Source: Toxorhynchites rutilus septentrionalis (taxonomy: Eukaryota; Arthropoda; Insecta; Diptera; Culicidae). Taken from it: DNA of 64,000 nucleotides. Of this stretch, positions 54,522-64,000 are shown piece by piece (position 1 is the stretch's first letter; each line of letters opens with the position of its first letter). The stretch is from assembly GCF_029784135.1 (NCBI RefSeq), contig NC_073744.1, positions 74,496,935 to 74,560,934 of the forward strand. Direction: 5' to 3'. The notes beneath the pieces are model-generated. The model did no database searches. It was not told where the DNA came from and saw only the letters and a list, made by a program, of their open reading frames with translations. Both the position numbers and the translations under genes were made by a program.

Positions 54522-54891
54522 TATGTCACTATTTGTTTCTTCATGTCAATACACGCATTCCACTGAGTATTCATTGCAATCATTGAACTCTTTTTCGCAT
54601 TTGACACATACACACACTCATCCATATGCTTTTAAATATTTGACCGTTATTCCACATTCCATAACCACCTCAATATATCTTAAGTAATCCATAAAAACAA
54701 CAAATAGAAATATTTTCAAGTATCAAGTGTTGTGCTTTATGTTGTTTAGTGTTGCTTAATGGTATCGCACCTATAGCCATCTTCCGTGAATCGTGAAAGA
54801 AAAACAATTTATTCTCGCTCGATGCTCGCCGGTAACGATGATGCTTCGTTGACCACCAAACGGGAAGCGAAAATTTGTATCAGAGGATATG
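54522..54891. other. Unassigned stretch
   Basis: About 370 bp with no recognised feature apart from a short ACACATACACACACTC tract near 54604. Confidence 0.4.
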
Positions 54892-57077
54892 CAGTAATTC
54901 TAAATGAAATCGACAAATGACAAAACTTGAGTATTTATGACTCCAATGAAAGTGTGTATTCCGTTTGGGTTAGAGGAAATATGAGTTTTCCACAGCAATT
55001 GGGAATTTTTTGACCCAAGCGTAACTTTTGAAAAGGGCGTATCGATTTGAGTAAGAGAAATCTTTGATAATTTGTATCTCAAAAACTATGAGTCGTACCG
55101 AAATAGTGTCTTAGAAAAAGTTATAGAGTATTGATGGTTGAATATGAAAAAATGTACACTGAAAAAAAATTAATACTCTTTTTTTTATTTACAAAATAAA
55201 AATTCAATTAGCAATATCCGAAATACATATTTATCAATTTTTTTTATTTTTTCATACAAAATAGAAGTTATGCAGAAAATTGAAAAAATGGGCCCAAGAT
55301 GGTAAAACTATTTTTAACGAAATTTGTGGAACATCGAATTTTTTAGGATTTTTCAAAACTTCGAATTTTTGTATATTAGCAATCATTCTTAGCCACAAAT
55401 TATGAATTCTGATGTGGTTCACAACAAAAAAGGGTAATTATCAATCTCCTTCTAAATGCAACCATTCTCGAGATATTTAGAAAAATATTTCTAATTTATA
55501 ATCTTTTTTATAGTAAATAATCTCTTCTAATATGTTTGTCGTGTTATACCGTCATGTTCATGAAATTTTATGAATTTTCTTATAATTTCCAACAATTTTT
55601 TTGATTAATTGAAGTTTGTATTAAGAATAAAAAGGATTTTTTAGTTTCGCTACGTTTTGTAACCCACATGTCTTCGAATGTTTCGTAACGTAACTCCTGA
55701 CATATGTTTAGCCATGTTTTACCATAATTATGTATTTGGAAAAGTTGTTGGAAATTATAATCGAATTCATAAAATCTCATGAACTTGATGGTATAACACG
55801 ACAAACATATTTAAAGGACCAATTTACTATTAAAAAGATAATAAATTAAAAATATTTTTTTAAACATCTCGAGAATGAAATTATCATTTAGAAGAAGATT
55901 GATAATAACCTTTTTTGTTTTAAATAACATCAGGATTCATAATTTGTGATTAAAAATGACTGCTAACATACGAAAACTCGAAGTTTCGAAAATTCCTAAA
56001 AATTCGATGTTCCACAAAGTTCGTCAAAAATAGTGTTACCATCTTGGACCCATTTTTAAATTTTCTACATCACTGCTATTTTATATGACAAAATTGAAAA
56101 AATTATAAAAAAATACATATTTTTTGATATTGCAAATTAAAGTTTTATTTTGTAAATAAAAAAAGAGTACTAATTTTTCTTCTCATTGTGTTTTTTTTTT
56201 CAAATTAAGCCAACAATACTCTATAACACTTTCTAGCACACTATTTCGGTACGACTCATATTTTTTGAGATATAAATTATCATAGATTTCTCTTACTCAA
56301 ATCGATACGCCCTTTTCAAAAGTTACGCTTGAGTCAAAAAATGAACCATAATGATGTATTTGGAAAATTTGTTGGAAATTATAAGCAAATTCATAAAATT
56401 TCATGAACCTGACGGTATAACACGACAAACATATTAAAAGGGATTATTTACTATAAAAAGACGATAAATTAGAAATATTTTTATAAATATTTCGAGAATG
56501 GCTACATTTAGAAGGAGATTGATAATTACCCTTTTTGTTTTAAACCACATCAGGATTCATAATTTGTGGCTAAAAATGATTGTTAACATACAAAAATTCG
56601 AAATTCCGAAAATTCCTAAAAATTCGATGTTCCACAAAGTTTGTCAAAAATAGTTCTACCATCTTGGGCCCATTTTTTAAATTTTGATTGCATGACTTCT
56701 ATTTTGTATGAAAAAATTAAAAAAATAATAAAAAATATGTATTTTGGATATTGCAAATTGAATTTTTATTTTGTAAATAAAAAAAAGAGTACTAATTTTT
56801 TTTCTCAGTGTAAATTTTTCTCATATTCAACCATCAATACACTTTCTAAGACACTATTTCGGTACGACTCATAGTTTTTGAGATATAAATTATCAAAGAT
56901 TTCTCTTACTAAAATCGATACGCCCTTTTCAAAAGTTACGTTTGAGTCAAAAAAATTCCAATTGCTGTGAAAAACTCGTATTTCCTCCAATCCAAACGGA
57001 ATACACACTTTCATTGGAATCAAAAATGCAAGTTTTTAAAATCTGCATTTTTAGAACGATTTCATTTGGAATTGCTG
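54892..57077. mobile_element. CAGCAATTCC foldback, copy D2 (three arms)
   Basis: The right end is GGAATTGCTG|TA at 57068-57079; the left end is a degenerate CAGTAATTCTAAATGAAATC at 54892. One forward arm (54892-55600) is followed by two reverse arms (about 55725-56340 and 56344-57077). All arms share GGCGTATCGATTTGAGTAAG, the GAGTACTAATTTTT type and CAAATTATGAATTCTGATG. A unique spacer (55605-55720) separates the forward from the first reverse arm. No transposase. Same family as D1. Confidence 0.75.
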
Positions 57078-57204
57078 TATGCGATATTTATACGCTAGCG
57101 ACAGCGTACTTGCTGTGCAAGGGTGGTCTTCACGTTACAAATATTTTCTTTTTGTTTATCTCCTTCGTTGTTTTTATTCTCACTCGTTATAGACAGCTCT
57201 GTTA

Positions 57205-58033
57205 GGGAAGCTCAAAAATGGACAGAGCAAATGTATGGGAAAATGGGAATGTTTCCAATTTTAATCAAATTAAACCATTTTCAAACGATGGGATAACAAT
57301 GTATAGCATATCAAACAAATCTTAGATAATTTCCGATCCGATTGGTATGCGAATCGTCAAAATCCGTTCGCAGCAGAAATAGTTATTAACGTTAACTTTA
57401 TTTCAGAGATCGAAATCCTCGCTCGGATGCACGATAAATATTCAATCAATCAATCTAGTTTTCGATGAACCGTGTATTGTTGATATTTTCGTCTCTTCGT
57501 TTTCACCGAAAAGAGATGTGGAAAAATTCGTTCTCAGAAGTTCAACGAGAATGGTTTTTCGTCTCTCATTTGGTACTGAAAATATGGAGCGAAAAATCAT
57601 AGCTAACTTTACCAACGTTAATCTATTAGGACAGCGTCCAAACGATCTGCATTTGGACAGCGTCTGAATTGTACACATATTAATCCATCTCATGTTCACT
57701 TCACGATGAAACCCAATATTGCCGCATATTTTCATGCAATGTTTTCAGCTGTACTGAAGAAGTGAAAAACCATTATCGGCATCAAGGAGTCACTGAAAAC
57801 GAAACCATTTTTCGGCAATCATAACTCACCGAAAAAAAAAATCGGCTTTGCGTTTCTCGCGAGAATCGAAGTGAGCGTATAACATTCTCTCGCCTCCTAT
57901 ATTGTCAGCTATTTTTCCCTGTGGGTGAAAACGGATGTTTTTCGTCTCAAATCGGCGAGCATTTCGATCTCTGCTTTATTTGAAAAAAACGTGACCTGTT
58001 TTCCGATTTGGCCCCCTCATGAAAGACGTCAAA
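57205..58033 (-). mobile_element. Hairpin-family 5' part F9, interrupted by a hAT MITE
   Basis: Minus orientation. The 5' end TTTTTTTGACGTCTTTCATG is near 58030; the inner part includes CAGGTCACGTTTTTTTCAAA and AAGTTAACGTTAATAAC, as in F6 (25205-25365). It is split by the hAT-type MITE at 57404-57973. The 3' half with hairpin is not present. Confidence 0.6.
57404..57973. mobile_element. 570-bp hAT-type MITE
   Basis: Flanked by the 8-bp duplication CTTTATTT (57396-57403 and 57974-57981). Ends are CAGAGATCGAAATCCTCGC and, inverted, CAGAGATCGAAATGCTCGC, one mismatch in 19. Both features are typical of hAT. The inside contains repeated GTTTTTCGTCTC motifs in both orientations and one minus-strand frame of 97 codons without recognisable homology. 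Removing it restores the F9 sequence as seen in F6. Confidence 0.9.
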
Positions 58034-58092
58034 AAAAATTTAAAAAAATTTAAAAAAATATTTTTTTTAAATTTGAAAATAAATCTAATTTC

Positions 58093-58407
58093 ACGTATTT
58101 TACTGTTGCAGTATCGGCACCAGCAACATCAATCACCATTTCAGCGACCTGGCTTGCATTTTCGCATTTATAAAATAAAAAGTGTAAAATGTACCGAAAT
58201 TTCTCTTTGTTGACCTCCATTGTTAACACCTTGTAACTCACTACTGAATGGGACAAACAAAAAACAACAAAAGATTTTTTAATTTCCTTATTTTAGTGCC
58301 TCCTTTACAACGAGCCTAAACTTGAAATTGTATAATCGATATTACGCGAGATTGGTCACTAAAGCTAGCCAACGAGAAAATAATGGATAACTTTTTCCCC
58401 AACCTAA
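58093..58407 (-). mobile_element. Mariner 5' end remnant
   Basis: On the minus strand it starts TTAGGTTGGGGAAAAAG at 58407, next to TA. The 5' leader and the first 40 transposase codons follow from ATG at 58220: MEVNKEKFRYILHFLFYKCE, NASQVAEMV, GADTATV. After about 58096 the sequence turns into an AT-rich run and the rest of the gene is missing. A third mellifera-like mariner in this window. Confidence 0.8.
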
Positions 58408-58409
58408 TA

Positions 58410-60744
58410 TATCAATATAATATATGTATAAAAAACGAATAAAAAATATTTTTCACTCGATTATATAGAGTAAAAAAAATCGGAAACTGTATATGATCGA
58501 GTCCGCCATGTACTAGCAAAACACTATATAATTCCAAATTGATCCGTTAAACAAAAGGCCATCCCAAAGAATGTTGTAATGTCCTAGTATTGTAACGAGT
58601 GTCGAAATATATGCTGTCCTCCTTACTCGCTCACTTCGAACCATTTTCCTCGAATCTCAGTGCACAAAAAATGAAACCTCCGCCAACATATTTCACCGAC
58701 TTTTCCCCCCAGTCTGATAAATTGAGCAGAAATGATTCGGTGAGAAATGTAAATACCGGATACACATGAACACGTACCTTACTTTTGTACGCAGTCTCCC
58801 CAAATGGTAGTTCTTGCACTCTCAGTACTTTGGACGCCCTTCCAAAAAAGACATGTCTCCGGACCATTTGTAATTATTACCTTCCAAGCATATTCACAGA
58901 CCATATACACTGGCGACGGAGGGTTGAAGAAACAAGTTCCTTATCGTTCGGCGAGCAGCATCAGCAGCAGGAGTAGCAGTAGTAGAAGTCCTGCATAGAT
59001 ATGAACCAAAAGAGTGGAACTGTATATGTATACAATATATGAACAGAAACTTCTCTCCACAGGCAGTCGAAACACTGCTTCCAGACGAGGTGACCGGTAG
59101 TGCTGTTTCTTGTGTTTGGTTGTTTTTCTCACTTTTCCCACCCGCCCACGCTTTCTTATTCTTTTGGCAAGTAGCTCCAATAATTAACAACTGTATACCG
59201 ACCGCCCCATGAATTGAAGCAGACAAAGTCATAGATGTGGGGCTCCCATTCGCAAGGAACCCAGTTCTAAACATGGCAAACACTAATTGTTTTCATTTGT
59301 GCTTTTGGAACGAGAATTTTCTTCGCAAGCTGTTCCTGCAATGAGACGGTGGCTTCGGTCGGAACTGGTGGTTCGGGGTATTGGCGGGAGCAGTTATTAA
59401 ATAAACTGCTCGAGTACAGGTCGAGGCCACACACAGTAGGTGAGTAGACATGTTTCCATTCCTTGCGCTCGGCTAATAGTCCTCCATTTGGTAGGGGGTT
59501 CCCAAAAGGTTTACCATGGCCGAGTTAGGTATACTGTTACAACACGGTAGCACTCCAAATCGAAATTGCTCAGATCTCTCGAGATGACAACCTCCGGAAG
59601 GATGGGTGGGTTATTGAAACATTAGCACTGGTGGTGAGCGGATATTAGAATTGTTTAATTTGAAAGAATTTCAATAATAGACTTGAGCTCCTTAAAGCCT
59701 ATGTAAATTGTTCTGTACAACTGAACGAATTTGAAACAAGTTCAAATATTTTAGTTCCTAGTTATCTGATGCCTGGGGGACGGGCGATTTCAATAAAAAT
59801 TATCAAAAACATGCCAACAAACTGCATATCATTTATTATTAAAACATGCTTCGAGTGGGTTTTTTGTATCATCAAAATCTGTCAAATTAAGTGAAATGTT
59901 TAATTCACTCAAACAAGCTGAACGTGGTAATAAATCATTAGTTTTAAAAGCCACATTTTCCAGCGGAGTTGTTTTTGCTACTCTGATGGCTGCTGGCCCT
60001 CTGCTCAGTGACATTACGCTGACAAATTTCATTGCACTCGGATATGAATAAACCGGAGCCTTTTTTCGCGTCACCGTCCGCTGCCATTTCATTGAATCCA
60101 CTCAACTCTAATCATCACAATCCAGGCGTAAAATATTAACATAAATAATCGAAAATGACATCCAGCAAAGAGCGACAGATGCTGCGAAAGTTGGGATCCC
60201 AAACGGTAGCATATGCGTGAACAGGGCTCAATGGTTGCGAGAAAAAAAAAACTCAGTCACAAAAAACGATATGCCTCGACAGCCCCAAGCGGCAACATGT
60301 CATCGAGCCAAACTCATAAAAACCTCAACCATATTACGTAATTAGAAAGGACGGGGATGAGCCTCTCGCGGGAACGCTCGTTTTATGAAGGCTATGTTGG
60401 GGGTATATATTTTTTACTCCTTGCCAACCAGCGGAACACCATTAAATGGGGATATTTTTACACGTTATTACTTTTATCAAACCCTAAACCGAAACGCACT
60501 CGAATCTGGCAATGTTTATCCATGCGGTGGAGCGCGATACACTCGGTTTAAATGATAATTCATGAGTTCGAAGCGAACAGCAGCAGCAGCAGTGATGTAA
60601 GCCGGCTTTGTTCAATGGAAGGTTTACGGAAAGTGGGTGCTTTAGCAGTGAATTTAAGGACTGCATGTTTCATACACAAGTGTATTAGCATTATAAGAAA
60701 TAAAGAAGCTTACAAACAAACGAACGTGCGAACGAAAATATTAC
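58410..60744. other. Low-copy non-coding DNA, no gene recognised
   Basis: About 2.3 kb, more balanced in composition, with AGC/AGT-type triplet tracts at 58957-58990 and (AGC)n at 60577-60594. Overlapping frames of up to 129 codons on the minus strand (58894-59283) show no family resemblance. Possibly intron or intergenic host sequence. Confidence 0.45.
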
Positions 60745-61110
60745 AAGTGAGAACGAGACACGTGGAAATCCACCGAAAGTGTTTGGAGACGCCAAAAACC
60801 GGTGAAGTTGTTAAAAGTGAACGTTACCGAAGACAATTGATCGAATTGAGTTGTGCCCTGCTCAGAATTGATCGGAATATCAGAAAATGCAACATAAAGT
60901 GATTTTTCTTGATAACAATGCCCCAGCACACCTAGCAAGACCGACCAGGGAAACGGTTTACTCAATTAGCTACTGAGTTAGAATCAACCATCGCATGCGG
61001 CTTATTCACCAGATTTGATTCCTTCCGATTATCAATCGTTTCCATCAATGGAAGTCGCTGAACATAGCATCAATTCTTCTAAAAATATGCGAAAATGACC
61101 GATGCTGGTC
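60745..61110 (+). pseudogene. Mariner transposase relic, catalytic region
   Basis: From about 60772 the frame reads CLETPKTGEVVKSERYRRQL and IELSCALLRIDR, as in the middle of mariner transposases. One frame over come EYQKMQHKVIFLDNNAPAHL and ARPTRETV, then in the third frame YSPDLIPSDYQSFPSMEVAE. The box that normally reads HDNAPAH is DNNAPAH, so the second catalytic aspartate is altered; the third (PSDY) is kept. Frameshifts lie near 60870 and 60970. No terminal repeats were found. The wording differs from the other mariners in the window, so this is a separate, older lineage. Confidence 0.8.
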
Positions 61111-61717
61111 TGGCTGAAAAAACAAAGAATTTCTTTGGCGAAGCATTCATGGTTAGCGTGACAGAAAAAAGAAAAATTCTTCAAGCATGTATGTTTCCTC
61201 GTTCATTACGATACAAGCATGTTCAGCAGCTTCTAATTTTTGAACACACTGAAAAATGAGGGTTTCCCCAATAATGAGCATATTCTGTTTTGTTTTCGGT
61301 TTCGGTTGTAGGGGAAAAGTGGGGAATTTGGACCACTTAAGCAAATCGCCTGATATTTCCAAACCAATACGGTCTAAATAAAAAATGTCACATTGTATAC
61401 TGAGCTACACTTGTTTTCTATCAATCAATAATGTTTAATCATTATATCAAGCTTCAAATTACCAAATATATCATAAAATAAAAGAGATGATTTTTGGACA
61501 TTCAAATTTGATGCGGGGGATCTGTTGAGTTATCGGCCAAGAATAGCACTTCGGGCATTGATCCTGTCGCGAAGGGGGGCTAATCAGTTAACAACGTGGG
61601 TAATACTTAAGGTTAATACATTGCTACTGACGTAAATGATGTTTTCCCTCGTGCTGGTGATGTTGAGTTTCTTCGCATTTACACCCAGAATTAAGTTTGA
61701 CGAGTTTGTGTTATATA
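61111..61717. other. Unassigned stretch
   Basis: About 600 bp with the remains of the mariner C-terminus possibly up to 61140. Nothing else recognised. Confidence 0.4.
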
Positions 61718-61719
61718 TA

Positions 61720-62600
61720 GGGTAAATGATCTTGGTTTGTCCGATTTAAGATGTTTTTACGCAACTAGTAAATGTAAATTGATTTTTCTTCATGAAAATC
61801 ACATAGAATCGATACGAGTTTGGATTTGTTGAAAAGCCCCAAGTCTCTAGTTGCTAATACTTCCATAAGGCATTGAGATTATTCAATTTTTTATGTTTTT
61901 TAACGATTTTCCTCAAAGAGGAATTATGATCATGGTTTGTCCAAAAAAGTATCATGGTTTGTCAGGCTTTAGAAATCATCATTTTTTAATGAAAGCATTC
62001 GAATTCTCAAGTAGATGTTTCATTTATCATTGCTTGAGTTTACTGTCATCATATTGATCCATTCATAATTTAGGTTTTCTTCAGAATATCGCATTTTCTT
62101 GGGCATTTTAAAAGTGTTCACCTCACGACACTCAACATAGAGAAACTTTATTTCTGCTATGCGCGGAGGACATAATAAACAAACTGCAGCGCGTCAAACG
62201 GTTGCCATAGAAATCATGTGGACAAAACAACATTAGTTAATTGGACAACTCATGATCAGAATTGAGTTCATCAAAATGCGTTAATTTAATGGTTTAGCTA
62301 TGTAAATCTGATACAAATGTTGTGCAAGAATGATGTTTACAATATTTGTAAGTGTTATAATCCAGAAAAAGTCTGAATAAGGTGGAAGGTGTAGAAGGTG
62401 TATTTTATAATCCTTTAAAACATGTGATTCCGTAAAAATATACTATAAAACTACTGTAAATCATGAAAAAGACAATTTTATTTATATGTTTTGAAACAAT
62501 CGAATACCTGATTTGACAAAGGTGTGCTGAATTAGAGCATTCAAAAAAGTGGACAAACCATGATCATATTTTTGACTGGACAAACCAAAATCTTTTACCT
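61720..62600. mobile_element. 881-bp TA-flanked MITE (GGTAAA...GGTTTGTCC)
   Basis: TA at 61718-61719 and 62601-62602. The ends GGGTAAATGATCTTGGTTTG and, inverted, AGGTAAAAGATTTTGGTTTG continue with TCC. The phrase (T/C)ATGGTTTGTCC or its complement recurs inside at about 61934, 61952 and 62555, giving partial inverted arms. No coding capacity. Confidence 0.75.
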
Positions 62601-62736
62601 TAGTAATGCATTGAAATCCTGGCGCTTAACTTCAACTACTAAAAAATATTGACATATCATAGCATGAAAAATAGCGTTCCTATGAATTAGAAGGCCTTCA
62701 TCTAAGTTATGAATCACTGAATTCCACAAAATCATT

Positions 62737-64000
62737 TTCTTTATTTCTTTATTTCTTTATTTCTTTTCTTTAAACCATCTGACTCACACTTGGTCTTAAT
62801 GATTTTCTTAAAACTAAACGACACTACTAAATCAAAATACAATGGTCCAACAAAATAAAACAATACAAAGATTTCATCTACGAGTGAGTCGTCTGTAAAA
62901 GGTGTCCGAAGAGATATTAAAGTCAAATAAGTCGAACACATCATTGAAACGGACTGACATAAAACGAACAGGATTGTGCAACGCATAGTTCACACTGCGT
63001 CCCTCAAGATACAAAAAGTTTCTGGTACGAAGAATACGTTCAGGCGCATACATATTAATTTGCTCCAACAGTGCAGGGCAGTCGATTTCTCCGGTCAAAA
63101 GTTTGGCGACAAACATAGCCTGAGCGTTGAAACGTCTCCTTTCCAGCGTCTCCAGTCCCAAGAGTTGGCAACGAGCCTCGTACGGTGGCAAGTTTAGTGG
63201 ATCCCGCCACGGAAGATTCCGGAGAGCATGTCGCACAAATTTCCGCTGAATAGACTCAATCCTACAAATCCAGTTAGTTTGAAACGGGCACCAGACAACT
63301 GCACTAAACTCCAGTGTAGATCGAACTAGCGAGCAGTATAGAGATCGAAGACAGTGTGGATCACGAAATTCACTTGTAATTTTATGAACGAATCCCAACT
63401 GCCGGTTGGCTTTAGCAATAATTTCGTTGAAGTGCAGTCGGAAACTGAGCGCATTATCAAGGGTCACTCCAAGGTCACGGATGTGGCTCACTCGCGACAG
63501 AACTTGACCAGAAATGGAGTAGTTAAACACTATTGGCTTGAGCTTCCGGTGAAACGAAATAGTGCTGCATTTCGAGATACTGAGCGACATCATATTCCTC
63601 AAGCACCATTCTTCAAAGCGGTTGACCAGATCCTGAAGCCTATGGCAATCTAGTGCGTTCCTGATTGCCATATAAATTTTCACATCATCAGCATAGAATA
63701 AGCGGCACCCAGTTGGAAGTATCAAGGATACTTCGTTGATGTATAGTGAGAACAACAATGGACCTAGGTTGCTTCCTTGAGGCACTCCCGAAGGATTAGA
63801 GAATGTCGCAGATTGTGCAGGTCCGATTTTGACACACATCTGTCTATCTTTCAGATACGAGTTCAACCATGTCGTTAGTCTTGATGAAATCCCGAGTTTG
63901 TTCAGCCTTGCTAGAAGGATTTTGTGATCGACGCGATCGAAAGCAGCCTTGAGGTCCGTATACACTGCGTCCACCTGTGTACCTTGCTCCATATTGCGCA
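62737..64000 (-). mobile_element. Jockey-type LINE, runs off right edge
   Basis: Minus orientation. The 3' end is an (AAAGAAAT)n tail at about 62737-62770. The 5' part lies outside the window. The intact frame suggests a fairly recent insertion. Confidence 0.85.
62874..64000 (-). CDS. LINE reverse transcriptase, partial (Jockey clade)
   Basis: The frame is open from the right edge to the stop at 62874, about 375 codons, and continues outside the window. It contains the palm motifs in order: TDLKAAFDRVDH, the GVPQGSNLGPLLFSLYIN box and the catalytic LFYADDVKIY. After these come WCLRNMMSLSISKC, RDLGVTLD, VVWCPFQ and IQRIESIQ-type (CRIESIQRKFVRHALRNL) sequence in the C-terminal region. Reverse transcriptases of this type copy the LINE's own mRNA at a nicked target. 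No stop or frameshift is visible in this part, and both catalytic aspartates of YADD are present. Its relative at 2387-3253 is truncated. Whether the whole element is active cannot be judged. Confidence 0.92.
   Translation of the reverse strand, partial: RNMEQGTQVDAVYTDLKAAFDRVDHKILLARLNKLGISSRLTTWLNSYLKDRQMCVKIGPAQSATFSNPSGVPQGSNLGPLLFSLYINEVSLILPTGCRLFYADDVKIYMAIRNALDCHRLQDLVNRFEEWCLRNMMSLSISKCSTISFHRKLKPIVFNYSISGQVLSRVSHIRDLGVTLDNALSFRLHFNEIIAKANRQLGFVHKITSEFRDPHCLRSLYCSLVRSTLEFSAVVWCPFQTNWICRIESIQRKFVRHALRNLPWRDPLNLPPYEARCQLLGLETLERRRFNAQAMFVAKLLTGEIDCPALLEQINMYAPERILRTRNFLYLEGRSVNYALHNPVRFMSVRFNDVFDLFDFNISSDTFYRRLTRR

Overview
The window looks like a transposon-choked intergenic or intronic stretch of a culicine (Aedes-like) mosquito nuclear genome. 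The evidence is its content: an AT-rich background; an ITmDD37E transposon (a group first described in mosquitoes); BEL/Pao and Jockey- and I/LOA-type retroelements; several mariner lineages; a SINE with an (AAG)n tail that fits published descriptions of mosquito Feilai; and many MITEs. I found no convincing host protein-coding exon, rRNA or functional tRNA. The tRNA-like stretches are SINE heads.

Layout. 1-2050: a possible fragment of a Ty3/gypsy-like leader with two minisatellites. 2056-5000: a Tc1-like relic split by a Jockey-type LINE, with an almost intact ITmDD37E element at the LINE's 5' junction. 5303-12862: a dispersed ACTAGC...TATAGAT repeat split by a complete 6.6-kb BEL/Pao element (295-bp LTRs, 5-bp duplication). 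12863-15970: low-copy non-coding DNA. 15971-18516: a long-armed foldback element carrying two SINEs and a LINE tail. 18549-23000: nested transposons at least four levels deep. 23100-24175: an I/LOA-type LINE relic. 25010-30410: several copies of a minisatellite-bearing family with terminal hairpins. 30690-36492: a second, badly broken BEL/Pao relic filled with foldback, hairpin-family and MITE insertions. 38580-40402: a SINE, foldback pieces and a truncated mariner. 40471-42738: a perfect (GGGATA)378 array. 44053-45308 and 51639-53351: two mellifera-type mariners. 54034-58407: mariner deletion derivatives, a foldback element and a hAT MITE. 60745-61110: a third type of mariner relic. 61720-62600: a TA-flanked MITE. 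62737-64000: a Jockey-type LINE running off the right edge.

The elements do not work together as a pathway; what they record is an order of insertion. Exact target duplications at many junctions (CATGG, AACAGTACGATA, GTCAAATATG, ATATTGAACAGAT, ATTCGCAA, CTTTATTT, CAGAAGGAT) allow the order to be read. The two most notable items are the flawless 2,268-bp GGGATA array and a dispersed family (at least eight copies or ends) that combines near-palindromic 5' subterminal motifs, 91-97-bp minisatellites, an inverted 3' motif, a 3' hairpin and T-run insertion. That layout matches non-autonomous Helentron-type (HINE/DINE-like) elements.
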